NCBI GenBank assembly: GCA_018607835.1
Contig: JABBAS010000001.1
Location: 22,244 to 86,243, forward strand
DNA: 64,000 bases
Direction of reading: 5' to 3'
Source: Methylobacillus sp.
GTDB lineage: Bacteria; Pseudomonadota; Gammaproteobacteria; Burkholderiales; Burkholderiaceae_C
Below the pieces are notes generated by a model, which saw nothing but the letters and a program-made list of their open reading frames with translations, was not told where the DNA came from and searched no databases. The translations under genes and the position numbers were made by a program. Shown here in pieces: positions 7,650 to 17,192 of the stretch (position 1 is its first letter; every line of letters starts with the position of its first letter).

Positions 7650-8648
7650 TTAGATGACTTTGGCACGCATCAAGTCGTTGGCATTGAGCGCGCCGACCAA
7701 GCGGCCATCGCCATCAACCACCAATAGGCTGGTCACCGCATTGGCCTCCATGACATCTGCGGCCTCCGCCGCCAAAGCGTCCATCGGGATCACACGCGGG
7801 GCATTGCGCATCAGCGTCGCTGCCGTCATCGCTCGGAGGTCACCGCCGCCTTCAAGCAGTCGTCGTAAATCACCATCGGTGAATATGCCCACCGGTTGGT
7901 TTTGACTATTCACAATCGCGGTTGCACCCAGACCCTTGTCGCTCATCTCGCGCATGACCTCTAAGCCCGTCGCCTCCGGTGTCACCGAGGGTATCTGCCC
8001 CTCTGTACGCATGATGTCATGTACGTGGGTGAGTAACTTGCGGCCCAGTGCGCCTCCTGGGTGCGAGCGCGCAAAGTCTGCTGGCTTGAATCCGCGGGCA
8101 TCCAGCAGGGCGATCGCCAGCGCATCACCCAATGCCATTTGCACCGTGGTGCTCGCGGTTGGCGCCAAGTTGAGGGGGCATGCCTCTTTATCGACAGCGC
8201 TGTTCAGCACCCCATCCGCATAGCGGGCCAACGACGAGTCCGCGCCTCCTGTTAGCGCGATCAAGCCAATGCCCATGCGCTTGATCACAGGCAACACGGC
8301 ATTCAGCTCATCGCTCTCACCGCTGTTACTGACCGCCAAGACCAAGTCATCGGCCGTGATCATGCCCAAATCCCCGTGGCTCGCTTCACCCGGATGGACA
8401 AAAAATGCCGGCGTCCCAGTAGACGCCAACGTCGCTGCAATTTTATTGCCCACATGGCCACTTTTCCCCATACCCATCACCACCACACGTCCCGTGCAGG
8501 CAAGGATGCGCGCAACAACCGCCGTAAAGCCGCCGTCCAGGCGGTCCGCCGCCTGCCGTAATGCGTTGGCTTCGATATCGAGTGCCGCCTTCGCAACCGT
8601 AACGGTTTGCGACAAGTCAAATGAAGGGGGTGTTTTTGCTAGCGTCAT
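7650..8648 (-). CDS. kdsD: D-arabinose 5-phosphate isomerase KdsD (KpsF/GutQ family)
   Basis: The protein has 332 residues. The N-terminal SIS domain (about 40-190) carries VVVMGMGKSGHVGNKIAATLAS, HPGEASHGDLGM and AVSNSGESDEL, the sugar-isomerase active site. Two CBS domains follow (about 210-332), with LGATAIVNSQNQPVGIFTDGDLRR and VTSLLVVDGDGRLVGALNANDLMRA. It interconverts ribulose-5-P and arabinose-5-P, the first step to KDO. It leads the kdsD-kdsC-lptC operon and is divergent from the antiporter gene, with 67 bp between them for both promoters. Confidence 0.95.
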   Translation of the reverse strand: MTLAKTPPSFDLSQTVTVAKAALDIEANALRQAADRLDGGFTAVVARILACTGRVVVMGMGKSGHVGNKIAATLASTGTPAFFVHPGEASHGDLGMITADDLVLAVSNSGESDELNAVLPVIKRMGIGLIALTGGADSSLARYADGVLNSAVDKEACPLNLAPTASTTVQMALGDALAIALLDARGFKPADFARSHPGGALGRKLLTHVHDIMRTEGQIPSVTPEATGLEVMREMSDKGLGATAIVNSQNQPVGIFTDGDLRRLLEGGGDLRAMTAATLMRNAPRVIPMDALAAEAADVMEANAVTSLLVVDGDGRLVGALNANDLMRAKVI

Positions 8649-8715
8649 GTACGAATTATCGGTGATTGATGCGGGGCTGTGCTCGTTCGCAGATTAGAAC
8701 CGCTAACATGTTGGG

Positions 8716-10701
8716 ATGAACGCATTCGATGTCACGTTGCTCTACCTCCTAGCCGCTGTGCTGGGGGTCGTTGTGTGTCGTTACCTGCGGTTGCCACCTA
8801 TTTTGGGTTACTTAACGGTTGGCATTTTGATCGGGCCCAATGCCCTCGCGTTGACGCAAGACTCTGCCGGTCTTCGTTATTTAGCTGAATTCGGCGTGGT
8901 GTTTTTGATGTTTGTCATCGGGCTGGAATTCAGTCTAACCAAGCTCAAGACCATGGGTAAACACGTGTTCGGCCTCGGCGCCTCGCAGGTGATCGTCACC
9001 ATGGTCGCGGCAACTCTGGGGTCGTTGGCCTTGGCGTGGCTGTGGCCTAGTGGCTGGTTGATGGATTGGAAGACGGCGTTGGCCCTAGGCTGCGTGATGT
9101 CCATGAGCAGCACGGCGGTAGTGATCAAGCTCACCGCCGAGCGTGCTGAGCTCGAAACCGAACACGGCAAGCGCGTGGTCGGCGTGTTGTTGTTTCAAGA
9201 CTTGGCTGTTGTCCCGCTATTGGTGCTAATTCCCGCGCTGGGCGAGTCAGGCCGTGACATGTTTAGTAGCTTGTCACTGGCCGTGGTCAAAGCCGTGGCC
9301 CTCATTACCATTCTGTTGGTTGGGGGGCGGCATTTCATTCGCTGGTGGCTGACCCTGGTCGTGAAAAGAAAAAGTGCCGAGCTCTTCATGCTCAACCTGT
9401 TGCTCATCACACTGGGGCTCGCATGGCTGACCGAACATGCGGGTCTGTCACTGGCCTTGGGTGCATTCGTGGCCGGCATGCTCATTTCGGACACCGAGTT
9501 TAAGCACCAAGTGGAGACGGACATTCGCCCGTTTCATGATGTATTGATCGGCTTGTTTTTCATCACCATTGGGATGCTCCTTGACTGGCGCATTGTCTTG
9601 GAGCGCTGGCCCTTGGTGCTGGCCTTGACCACCTTGCCGGTCATCTTTAAGTTTCTTGCGATCGCCGGTCTATCACGGCTGTGGGGTGCGCCGGTAGGCA
9701 CCTCAACACGGGTAGGCCTGTATTTAGCGCAAGCTGGCGAGTTTGGTTTTGTGTTGCTCACCCTCGCCTCACAGCGCAACCTCATCGCCCCGGAAATGCT
9801 CAATCCGATTTTGGCGGCCATGGTTCTGTCGATGATGGCAACGCCGTTCATCATCATGTACAGCGATGCGGCTGTGGCGCGACTGGCTGGGGCGGACTGG
9901 ACCATGCAGTCCATACAAATGACGACCATCGCCAGACAAGCGATGACCGTCAACCGCCATGTGGTCATTTGTGGCTACGGACGAAGCGGTCAAAACTTGG
10001 CCCGCATGCTGCAGGGAGAGAACATTCCGTACATGGCACTGGACCTTGATCCCGACCGCGTTAAGCAGGCTGCTGCAGCGGGTGACACCGTCGTCTTTGG
10101 CGATGCCGCGCGGCTGCAGGCCCTGATGGCTGCAGGCCTTGCCAGAGCCAGTGCAGTCGTCGTAACCTACAAAGAACCCAGCGCCGCTTTCCGGGTGTTA
10201 CTCCACACCAAAGAGCACGCGCCCCATGTCCCCGTCATCGTGCGCACCGTGGACGACCATCATATTGAAGACCTGCTAAAGGCGGGCGCAACCGAAGTGG
10301 TGCCTGAAGCCATCGAGGGAAGTCTGATGCTGGCATCGCACGCGTTGGCCTTGGTGGGGGTGCCCACACGGCGCGTTATTCGCCTCGTACAAAATCAACG
10401 CGAGGCGCGCTATGGTTTGCTCAGAGGCTATTTCCACGGCGCCGACGACGATACCGTTAATGAGATCGACCAAGAGCGACTGAAAAGTTTTGCCATTCCC
10501 GATACCGCGCACGCAATTGGCCGGTCGGTCGCACAGCTGTCACTTCAAACACTCGGGGCGCGCTTGGTGTGCATTCGTCGATATGGCGTACAGCTAACGC
10601 AGACGGACGAGGATCAGCAAATACTGGCGAATGATGTCGTGGTTTTGAGCGGTACGCCCGGCGCCCTGGCCTTGGCTGAAGCGCGTTTACTAACCGGTTA
10701 G
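8716..10701 (+). CDS. Kef-type monovalent cation:proton antiporter (CPA2) with TrkA-N domain
   Basis: The protein has 661 residues. Residues 1-385 form a CPA2 membrane domain of about twelve helices, including LRLPPILGYLTVGILIGPNAL and the HALxLGAFVAGM-like stretch LALGAFVAGMLISDTEFKHQ. A cytosolic TrkA-N Rossmann domain follows at about 415-530 (HVVICGYGRSGQNLARML, then ALDLDPDRVKQAAAAGDTVVFGDA), and a TrkA-C domain closes the protein. This layout is that of KefB/KefC and YbaL-like potassium/proton antiporters gated by nucleotides or glutathione adducts. No KefF/KefG ancillary gene is adjacent, so glutathione gating is unproven. apt follows after 13 bp. Confidence 0.9.
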   Translation: MNAFDVTLLYLLAAVLGVVVCRYLRLPPILGYLTVGILIGPNALALTQDSAGLRYLAEFGVVFLMFVIGLEFSLTKLKTMGKHVFGLGASQVIVTMVAATLGSLALAWLWPSGWLMDWKTALALGCVMSMSSTAVVIKLTAERAELETEHGKRVVGVLLFQDLAVVPLLVLIPALGESGRDMFSSLSLAVVKAVALITILLVGGRHFIRWWLTLVVKRKSAELFMLNLLLITLGLAWLTEHAGLSLALGAFVAGMLISDTEFKHQVETDIRPFHDVLIGLFFITIGMLLDWRIVLERWPLVLALTTLPVIFKFLAIAGLSRLWGAPVGTSTRVGLYLAQAGEFGFVLLTLASQRNLIAPEMLNPILAAMVLSMMATPFIIMYSDAAVARLAGADWTMQSIQMTTIARQAMTVNRHVVICGYGRSGQNLARMLQGENIPYMALDLDPDRVKQAAAAGDTVVFGDAARLQALMAAGLARASAVVVTYKEPSAAFRVLLHTKEHAPHVPVIVRTVDDHHIEDLLKAGATEVVPEAIEGSLMLASHALALVGVPTRRVIRLVQNQREARYGLLRGYFHGADDDTVNEIDQERLKSFAIPDTAHAIGRSVAQLSLQTLGARLVCIRRYGVQLTQTDEDQQILANDVVVLSGTPGALALAEARLLTG

Positions 10702-10714
10702 GTAGAAGGCCATC

Positions 10715-11260
10715 ATGGACACCACACAATTTCTTAGGCAACACATTCGAACGGTTAACGATTGGCCTGCGCCCGGCGTTGCCTTTCGCGACATCACACC
10801 CCTATTGAGTCAGCCGCAGGTTTTTCGCGTCTTGATCGATGCCTTTGTACACCGCTATATGGCGGCGTCCATGCGGCCGGACGTTGTCGCTGGCCTTGAC
10901 GCGCGCGGGTTCATCATCGGCTCGGTATTGGCGTATGAGCTAGGCGTCGGCTTTGTGCCTATCCGCAAAAAAGGAAAGTTGCCTTTCACCACTATTTCGC
11001 AAACCTATGAGCTTGAGTACGGGAGCGCCACCGTTGAGTTGCACACCGATGCCATCGAGGCCGGCCAACGCGTCTTATTAGTCGATGACCTGATTGCCAC
11101 CGGCGGAACCATGATGGCCGGTAAGCAGCTAATAGAAAAACTGGGCGGCATCTTGGTCGAAGGCGCGGCGATTGTCGATTTGCCAGAGTTGGGTGGCTCC
11201 GCGCAATTGCGACGTGCCGGTTTACCCCTGTTCACACTGGTTGACTTTGAAGGTCACTGA
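10715..11260 (+). CDS. apt: Adenine phosphoribosyltransferase
   Basis: This 181-residue type I phosphoribosyltransferase carries the APRT marker [16 protein letters not shown] near the N-terminus, the base-binding [22 protein letters not shown], and the PRPP loop [17 protein letters not shown]. It salvages adenine to AMP in the cytoplasm. It starts 13 bp after the antiporter gene, with AGAAGG before the ATG, so it may be the second gene of a transcript. It converges on mnmE with a 12-bp gap. Confidence 0.96.
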   Translation: MDTTQFLRQHIRTVNDWPAPGVAFRDITPLLSQPQVFRVLIDAFVHRYMAASMRPDVVAGLDARGFIIGSVLAYELGVGFVPIRKKGKLPFTTISQTYELEYGSATVELHTDAIEAGQRVLLVDDLIATGGTMMAGKQLIEKLGGILVEGAAIVDLPELGGSAQLRRAGLPLFTLVDFEGH

Positions 11261-11272
11261 ACAAAGCGCGGC

Positions 11273-12658
11273 TTATTTACCGATACAAAAGCGGGAGAAT
11301 ATCTCGCCCAATAAATCGTCGGCATTGAACTCCCCAGTAATCTCACCCAGCGCAACGTTGGCCAGCCGCAGCTCCTCGGCAAGTAGGTCAAGCTGATCGC
11401 CACCTAAATCCAGCCACTCGCGCGCCAGTACCAGATGCTCCCCCACCGCATGCAGCGCACGAACGTGCCGCTTGCGCGCCGTGAATAGCCCCTCGGTGGG
11501 CTGCTCCCAGCCTGCCCACTGCAACAATTGCAAGCGTAAGGCCTCTAGGCCCTCACCCGTTTTTGCGGACAGTGCGACGGCCGCTTGCGCACCAGCTGTT
11601 ACACCACCTGATGCGGGGGGTGCCTGCAGGTCGGCCTTGTTCCAGACCGCAACCACCGGTATTGATGCGGGTAGCCGCGCACGCAAGGCCGCGTCTTTCT
11701 GGGCAACGACGGCATCTTGGGCACAGGTGCTGTCATAGACGTAGATGACTGCGTCTGCCTGCGCGATTTCGCTCCAGGCACGTTGGATACCCATTTGCTC
11801 CACCTCGTCTTGGGTATCTCTCAACCCTGCGGTATCCAACACATGCACAGGTACGCCGTTGATCTGTATGGTCTGCGCGATGACATCGCGGGTTGTCCCT
11901 GGAATGGCGGTCACGATTGCCAACTCGGCGCCAGCGAGCGCGTTAAGTAGCGAACTCTTGCCAGCGTTTGGCTGTCCAGCGATCACCACTTTGATGCCCT
12001 CGCGCAACAACACGCCTTGCTGTGTTTGTTGTACGACGGCTTCCAACTGGCTCTGCAACGCCGCAAGCTGGCCGGAGGCATCTGCTTTTTTTAGGAAGTC
12101 AATCTCCTCTTCGGGGAAGTCTAAGGTGGCCTCGACCAGCATGCGTAGCTTTACGAGCTGCGTGCGCAACTGCTGGGTTGCGTTAGAGAAGGCGCCACTC
12201 AGACTGCGTGCGGCACTGCGGACCGCTTGCTCCGTGCTAGCGTCAATCAAGTCGGCTACGGCCTCGGCTTGGGTGAGGTCCATTTTATTGTTTAGGAATG
12301 CGCGCTGGGTAAACTCTCCCGGCTGGGCCAAGCGCAAGACCCCCGCCACATCACACGCCAAACACGCATTCACCAGCATCTGCAAGACAACAGGCCCACC
12401 GTGTGCCTGCAGCTCCAGCACGTCCTCGCCGGTGTAAGACTGTGGGGCCTTGAAATAAATCGCAATGCCGTTATCAACGTGGCTCCCATCCACCTGCGTG
12501 AAGGGCAGGTAGTTGGCGACCCGTGGTGTGAGTGTTCGACCAAATAGCTGCGCGATCAGGCCCGAAAGATCCTTGCCGGAAACACGCACAATACCAACGG
12601 CGCCACGCCCGGGCGCCGTTGCAATCGAAACAATGCTGTCTTCAGGGTTCGCGTGCAT
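11273..12658 (-). CDS. mnmE: tRNA uridine-5-carboxymethylaminomethyl modification GTPase MnmE
   Basis: The start is ATG 12658 ([28 protein letters not shown]), the canonical MnmE N-terminus; the extra residues in the track come from the upstream terminator. The product has 461 residues. An N-terminal THF-binding domain is followed by a helical region split by a Ras-like G domain ([25 protein letters not shown]) at about 220-380, ending in the invariant [14 protein letters not shown] with its catalytic cysteine. With MnmG (encoded at 34.3 kb) it modifies U34 of several tRNAs. A strong terminator separates it from yidC upstream, so it probably has its own promoter. Confidence 0.96.
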   Translation of the reverse strand: MHANPEDSIVSIATAPGRGAVGIVRVSGKDLSGLIAQLFGRTLTPRVANYLPFTQVDGSHVDNGIAIYFKAPQSYTGEDVLELQAHGGPVVLQMLVNACLACDVAGVLRLAQPGEFTQRAFLNNKMDLTQAEAVADLIDASTEQAVRSAARSLSGAFSNATQQLRTQLVKLRMLVEATLDFPEEEIDFLKKADASGQLAALQSQLEAVVQQTQQGVLLREGIKVVIAGQPNAGKSSLLNALAGAELAIVTAIPGTTRDVIAQTIQINGVPVHVLDTAGLRDTQDEVEQMGIQRAWSEIAQADAVIYVYDSTCAQDAVVAQKDAALRARLPASIPVVAVWNKADLQAPPASGGVTAGAQAAVALSAKTGEGLEALRLQLLQWAGWEQPTEGLFTARKRHVRALHAVGEHLVLAREWLDLGGDQLDLLAEELRLANVALGEITGEFNADDLLGEIFSRFCIGK

Positions 12659-12693
12659 GGGTGTCCACTTTCTACTGCGCAGTCTACTGTATG

Positions 12694-12724
12694 AAAAAAG
12701 GCCGCCACCCTCAGGGTGCGGCCT
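12694..12724 (-). terminator. Intrinsic terminator after yidC
   Basis: On the minus strand GAGGCCGCACCCT and AGGGTGGCGGCC form a long GC-rich stem followed by TTTTTTC. It lies between the yidC stop and the mnmE start and ends the rpmH-rnpA-yidD-yidC operon. Confidence 0.88.
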
Positions 12725-12746
12725 CTTCAAGACATGTCGCCGTCGC

Positions 12747-14426
12747 TTATTTAAACTTCGGCAATCGGAACTTCATCTCCACACCCATGCTCTTGTTAAT
12801 TTGCCACTGTTGCAAAATAGTCAAGGTGTTGTTCGTAATCCAGTACAGCACCAAGCCAGCCGGGAAGAAGAAGAACATGACGGAGAACGCCATCGGCATG
12901 ATCCACATCAACCGCGCTTGTAGCGGGTCTGGTGGCACGGGATTCAAGGCCGTTTGTATGAAGGTGGTCGCAGTCATCACCGCAGGCAAGATGTAGTACG
13001 GGTCTTTAGTCGACAAGTCTAAAATCCAACCAATCCATGGTGCGTTGCGCATTTCAACACTGGAGAGCAACACCCAATACAGCGCAATAAACACCGGGAT
13101 CTGAACCATGATGGGCAAACAGCCGCCCAAAGGGTTCACTTTTTCCTCTTTGTAAATGCGCATCATCTCTTGCTGCATTTGCTGTGGTTTGTCTTTCAAG
13201 CGTTCGCGCATATCGGCAATGCGGGGGCTTAACGCCTTCATCTTGCCCATGCTGCGGTAAGCCTTGGCGTTTAGCCAGTAAAACGCCGCTTTGATCAACA
13301 CCACCAGCAACATAATGGCCCAACCCCAGTTGCCGACGGCCCCGTGTATTTTGTCCAGTAACCAATACAGCGGCTTGGCCAAGATCGTGACCCATCCGTA
13401 GTCTTTAACCAAGTCCAAGCCTGGCGCCAAAGACTCCAAGAGGGTTTCTTGCTGAGGGCCTAGGAACAGACGGGCACTAACCGACGACTTACTGCCTGAA
13501 GGAACCGCATCAAGATCAGCGACTGAGCCGGCGGAATACAGGTTGCCCTTCAGCTTGCGTGCAAAGTTGTTCCGCGCTTGGCCGTCTGCCAGCAGCCACG
13601 CCGATGCGAAGTAATGCTGCACCATGGCGACGTAGCCGGTCTTGGTGTTAATGGCAAAGTCGGCCTTGCCGTCGGCGATGTCGTCAAACGACACTTTCTC
13701 GTACTTGGCCTCTTCCGTGTAAAACGCGGGCCCAGTAAACGTCTGGTAGAACGGTGTTGATGACTCTGCCTCGTAGTTGTCCCTGACCATCTGAACGTAT
13801 AGCTGTGGCTCGACGGCTGTATTGCCGGCATTTTCAACATCGTGACGAACATCAATCACGTAGGACCCACGCTTGATGGTGTACGTCTTGGTCAACGTGA
13901 CACCGCCGACCGCGGGGGAGGCGTAAGTAATGGTTAACTCGTCCAGACCATCAACCAAACGGGTGGGGCCTGGGAGCCGCGTCATCGCCGTCGTATGGTT
14001 GGGGAAGTTGCCGTTGATCAGGCCACTTTGCACGACATAGGTGCGCCCCCGGGTTTGCTGCAACAGGCTCAGAGGCTCAAAGCCCTCGGCCTTATGACCG
14101 CCAAGACCTTGCGCATATTTCAACAGCTGGGCGTCCACCACATTGCCACCGGCACTATCAAACGTCAGCTTGAGCACATCGGTTGTCACCTCCGTTAACT
14201 CTTGCGCCGCCGGTACGGCACCTGCCACTGGCAACTGTCCAGCACCTGTTTTTTGAGCCGCCGGCAAGCCTGACGACCCCTGGTCGGACTCTGGCTGCGT
14301 CTGCACCGCTGCGGGCTTGTTGAAGAACAGCGGCGCCTGACCGTTGTGCACCTGCCAAGCATCCCACAACATCACGAGTGAGATACCAAATACAGCCCAG
14401 AGCAGAGAGCGGCGAATGTCGTTCAT
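12747..14426 (-). CDS. yidC: Membrane protein insertase YidC
   Basis: The protein has 559 residues. The start ATG 14426 opens on an uncleaved signal anchor ([24 protein letters not shown]). A large periplasmic beta-sandwich follows to about residue 340. The C-terminal insertase core of five helices begins [46 protein letters not shown], and it ends [28 protein letters not shown]. It inserts and folds inner-membrane proteins alone or with SecYEG. It overlaps yidD by 4 nt, as in the classic rpmH-rnpA-yidD-yidC operon. Confidence 0.97.
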   Translation of the reverse strand: MNDIRRSLLWAVFGISLVMLWDAWQVHNGQAPLFFNKPAAVQTQPESDQGSSGLPAAQKTGAGQLPVAGAVPAAQELTEVTTDVLKLTFDSAGGNVVDAQLLKYAQGLGGHKAEGFEPLSLLQQTRGRTYVVQSGLINGNFPNHTTAMTRLPGPTRLVDGLDELTITYASPAVGGVTLTKTYTIKRGSYVIDVRHDVENAGNTAVEPQLYVQMVRDNYEAESSTPFYQTFTGPAFYTEEAKYEKVSFDDIADGKADFAINTKTGYVAMVQHYFASAWLLADGQARNNFARKLKGNLYSAGSVADLDAVPSGSKSSVSARLFLGPQQETLLESLAPGLDLVKDYGWVTILAKPLYWLLDKIHGAVGNWGWAIMLLVVLIKAAFYWLNAKAYRSMGKMKALSPRIADMRERLKDKPQQMQQEMMRIYKEEKVNPLGGCLPIMVQIPVFIALYWVLLSSVEMRNAPWIGWILDLSTKDPYYILPAVMTATTFIQTALNPVPPDPLQARLMWIMPMAFSVMFFFFPAGLVLYWITNNTLTILQQWQINKSMGVEMKFRLPKFK

Positions 14427-14746
14427 GGAGATTTCTTTTTGGTTGAGCGGGCCATTAGCCCTGAAAACAAAGGTCGGCGACCCGTTCGAAAACGAGAGAA
14501 TGTGGCAGGCACCGGGTCATAGCCACCGTCACACCACGGCTGACAACGGGCTAAGCGTCCAACCGTCAGCACGGACCCTATCACAGCGCCATGGCAAGAC
14601 AGCGCCGTTAAAGAGTACGCAGAACAGGTGGGTTCAAAACGACAGCTGCTACCCAGCCACGGGCTGAGCAAGAGACGATAGCCCTTCACCAAGAGGCCGA
14701 GTAGGCGCCGTGGCAAAAGCCACACCGCAACCGCCCAAGACGTCAT
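14423..14746 (-). CDS. yidD: Membrane protein insertion efficiency factor YidD
   Basis: This 107-residue YidD protein has the signature LLVKGYRLLLSPWLGSSCRFEPTCSAYSLTAL with the conserved FxPTCS-type cysteine and GRLARCQPWCDGGYDPVP. It is a small amphipathic inner-membrane protein that aids YidC-dependent insertion. Both ends overlap neighbours by 4 nt (rnpA and yidC), so translation is probably coupled. The tail after VPATF is about 20 residues longer than in short homologues and is poorly conserved. Confidence 0.93.
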   Translation of the reverse strand: MTSWAVAVWLLPRRLLGLLVKGYRLLLSPWLGSSCRFEPTCSAYSLTALSCHGAVIGSVLTVGRLARCQPWCDGGYDPVPATFSRFRTGRRPLFSGLMARSTKKKSP

Positions 14747-15132
14747 GATGCGCGCTCTATGAGTTGGCTGTTTCGCAATTGCTGCAACTCGGCCCGCACC
14801 GCTCGCGCCAAAGGCTTAGACCAGGCGCTTACGAATTCTTCCCGTAAGAAAGAACGGCGCAACCGGATGACGAGTGCCGCATCGCGCGGTGTCCACGTGG
14901 CGCTCACCGGAAGCACTTGATTAAAGACCGCATAAATTTGCCTGCGCATGCCGTTTCGGGTCACTGCGCGCTTGGCCCATCGCTTGGGTAACAAGACCCC
15001 AATCGCGGGCCCAGGCGATAAACCGGGCACGCGGTGTGTCTCTGCACGGTGTAAGGCAAAGTGGGCCGTTTGACACGTCGGTGGACGCGCCGTCACGGCC
15101 TGAAATTGCACGCGGCTGTTTAGCCGCCGCAT
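14743..15132 (-). CDS. rnpA: Ribonuclease P protein component
   Basis: The family core is clear: RLNSRVQFQAVTARP at the N-terminus, then LGVLLPKRWAKRAVTRNGMRRQIYAVF, the RNR-like basic helix that contacts RNase P RNA. I chose ATG 15132 because GAAAGAAG stands before it. GTG 15189 and ATG 15174 are in frame and would add 19 or 14 residues, giving a more typical lead-in, so the start is open. The protein helps the ribozyme mature tRNA 5' ends. It follows rpmH and overlaps yidD by 4 nt. Confidence 0.9.
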   Translation of the reverse strand: MRRLNSRVQFQAVTARPPTCQTAHFALHRAETHRVPGLSPGPAIGVLLPKRWAKRAVTRNGMRRQIYAVFNQVLPVSATWTPRDAALVIRLRRSFLREEFVSAWSKPLARAVRAELQQLRNSQLIERAS

Positions 15133-15218
15133 AGCGACTTCTTTCACCGGTTGGGTGGCTGAAATGAGCGCCATACACGTCGGCTGCACACAGGCCGCAA
15201 AAGCGGCGCGCGTCTAAT

Positions 15219-15353
15219 TTACAGGCCGAGGCGTTTGCGGCCCTTGGCGCGGCGCGCTGCGATCACAGCACGACCACCACGGGTCTTCATACGAACTAAG
15301 AAACCGTGCGTGCGTGCGCGGCGTGTTTTAGATGGTTGGTAGGTACGCTTCAT
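15219..15353 (-). CDS. rpmH: 50S ribosomal protein L34
   Basis: This gene is too short for the ORF track. Translating the minus strand from ATG 15353 gives 44 residues opening [22 protein letters not shown] and closing AKGRKRLGL, the invariant L34 pattern with a high Lys/Arg content. GAGAG lies ten bases before the start. It is the first gene of the rnpA-yidD-yidC operon and is divergent from dnaA. A short hairpin (GCCGC...GCGGC) lies between its stop and rnpA. Confidence 0.97.
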   Translation of the reverse strand: MKRTYQPSKTRRARTHGFLVRMKTRGGRAVIAARRAKGRKRLGL

Positions 15354-15520
15354 GATGAGCTCTCAAAAAAAAGAAAGGGGGTCGTACGCCTTGTGACGCA
15401 GGAAACCTAGCATTATCGCAAATATTTGGAAGGGTTTCACAATTTACCTTCATTAGCGGGTTTTTTGCCAACGCACAAGGGTGTTTTTTCTTATTTTTCC
15501 GGTGTTAAAACGAAATATAG

Positions 15521-15585
15521 GGGTTGTGGATAACTTTGTTTTATCGCTATACTCATCACTCATTTTTCGATAGCTATCCACAGGT
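15521..15585 (+). promoter_or_regulatory. dnaA promoter region with two DnaA boxes
   Basis: A perfect DnaA box in inverse orientation, TGTGGATAA, lies at 15525-15533, and a one-mismatch box CTATCCACA lies at 15574-15582. Between them TATACT (15548-15553) is a good -10, with TTGTGG 18 bp upstream as a poor -35 that overlaps the first box. This layout suits DnaA autorepression. The rest of the 282-bp rpmH-dnaA gap is AT-rich with T-runs. I saw no DnaA-trio run here, so I prefer this as the dnaA control region over the main origin. Confidence 0.65.
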
Positions 15586-15635
15586 AGATGTGTTGTCGTG
15601 CATGCCGAAACCACCCGAAAAAAAGAACGCCCTCT

Positions 15636-17060
15636 ATGACCGCTCCGCCTTCACTCGCCGCACAAGCTGAAGGCCTCTCCGCGGACTTGTGGTCGCGTTG
15701 TGTTGACTTTTTAGCGCAAGAAATTCCCGAGCAACAGTTCAATACATGGATTCGCCCCTTGGCCGCAGCCGTGTCAAACGACCCTCTGCGGGTCACCATT
15801 CAGGTGGCTAATCGATTCAAAATGGACTGGGTCCGAAGCCAATATGCCCAACGAATCAGCCAAGTTTTGCAGACGCTTGCCGGTGAGGAAGTTGCCGTAG
15901 AGCTAGTGCTCACTCCGCGTGAAGTTGCCGCAAGACAAGCACCCATGCCAACACGACCCGCCAGGGACAGCGTTTTCGATGAGGCGGTTGTCGCGCCCGC
16001 TTTCGCCTACACCGACAGCGCCGCTGGAGAAGGTGGGCACAAGAGCAGACTGAACACCGCGCTCACCTTCGACAGCCTTGTGGAAGGCAGCGCTAACCGC
16101 ATGGCCCGCGCGGCGGCAATGCACGTCGCGAGTCAGTTGGGACAACTTTACAACCCCTTGTTTATCTACGGCGGCGTCGGTCTAGGCAAGACCCACCTCA
16201 TGCACGCCATCGGCAATTACTTGGTCAAAGAGCGGGCGGATGCCAAAGTTCTCTACATCCATGCCGAGCAGTTCGTATCGGATGTGGTTAAAGCCTATCA
16301 ACGCAAGGCTTTTGACGAGTTCAAGGCGCGCTATCACTCCTTGGACTTATTGCTCATTGATGACGTCCAGTTTTTCGCCAATAAAGAGCGTACGCAGGAA
16401 GAGTTCTTCAACGCTTTTGAGGCTTTACTGGCGAAACGCTCTCACATCGTGATGACCAGTGACACCTACCCAAAAGGGTTGGCAGACATCCACGAGCGTT
16501 TGGTATCGCGCTTTGACTCCGGTCTCACGGTGGCCATAGAGCCGCCTGAGTTGGAGATGCGGGTGGCCATCCTGATCACCAAGGCAGCCGTCGAGGGTGC
16601 GATCATGCCTGAGGACGTGGCCTTTTTTGTTGCGAAAAATGTGCGCTCCAACGTCCGAGAACTCGAAGGTGCGCTGCGAAAGATCCTCGCCTATTCACGC
16701 TTTAACCAAAAAGACATCTCCATTGCGCTGGCAAAAGAGGCGCTACGCGACCTGCTGTCTATCCAAAACAGGCAGATCTCCGTTGAAAACATACAAAAAA
16801 CGGTTGCGGACTTCTACAAAATCAAGGTCGCAGACATGTACTCCAAGAAGCGTCCTGCGAGCATCGCGCGGCCAAGACAAATCGCCATGTACCTGGCGAA
16901 AGAGTTGACCCAAAAAAGCCTGCCTGAGATCGGCGAGTTGTTCGGCGGGCGAGACCACACCACAGTCTTACACGCCGTGCGCAAAATTGGTGCCGAGCGC
17001 GGCCAACTAAGCGAACTAAACCAGGCCCTTCACGTGCTAGAGCAGACCCTTAAAGGTTGA
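15636..17060 (+). CDS. dnaA: Chromosomal replication initiator protein DnaA
   Basis: The product has 474 residues from ATG 15636 ([19 protein letters not shown]). Domain I (about 15-95) carries [20 protein letters not shown] linker leads to the AAA+ domain with Walker [11 protein letters not shown] (about 178), Walker [11 protein letters not shown] (about 237) and sensor regions. The C-terminal domain IV holds the DNA-binding signature [14 protein letters not shown] (about 437). It opens oriC by binding DnaA boxes as an ATP-bound filament. dnaN follows after 132 bp. If the origin is really at about 32 kb, dnaA is unusually displaced and head-on to the leftward fork. Confidence 0.98.
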   Translation: MTAPPSLAAQAEGLSADLWSRCVDFLAQEIPEQQFNTWIRPLAAAVSNDPLRVTIQVANRFKMDWVRSQYAQRISQVLQTLAGEEVAVELVLTPREVAARQAPMPTRPARDSVFDEAVVAPAFAYTDSAAGEGGHKSRLNTALTFDSLVEGSANRMARAAAMHVASQLGQLYNPLFIYGGVGLGKTHLMHAIGNYLVKERADAKVLYIHAEQFVSDVVKAYQRKAFDEFKARYHSLDLLLIDDVQFFANKERTQEEFFNAFEALLAKRSHIVMTSDTYPKGLADIHERLVSRFDSGLTVAIEPPELEMRVAILITKAAVEGAIMPEDVAFFVAKNVRSNVRELEGALRKILAYSRFNQKDISIALAKEALRDLLSIQNRQISVENIQKTVADFYKIKVADMYSKKRPASIARPRQIAMYLAKELTQKSLPEIGELFGGRDHTTVLHAVRKIGAERGQLSELNQALHVLEQTLKG

Positions 17061-17192
17061 TACTTTTTTAGAAAAAAAGCCCGACAAATCAAGGGTTCTA
17101 GGCATTTTTGAGCGAAAATATAAGGATAGCTGTTCTGGCCGTTTTGCCGCGTTAGCAAGCCACACGGTATCCGCTTACTTTAAGGATTTCTA

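Noticed and set aside
15354-15635. The rpmH-dnaA gap as the main chromosomal origin
   Set aside because: It has only two DnaA boxes, both explained by dnaA promoter control, and no trinucleotide run next to a box. The 31.9-32.2 kb gap has more of the expected parts. This is not excluded; it is kept as a control region.
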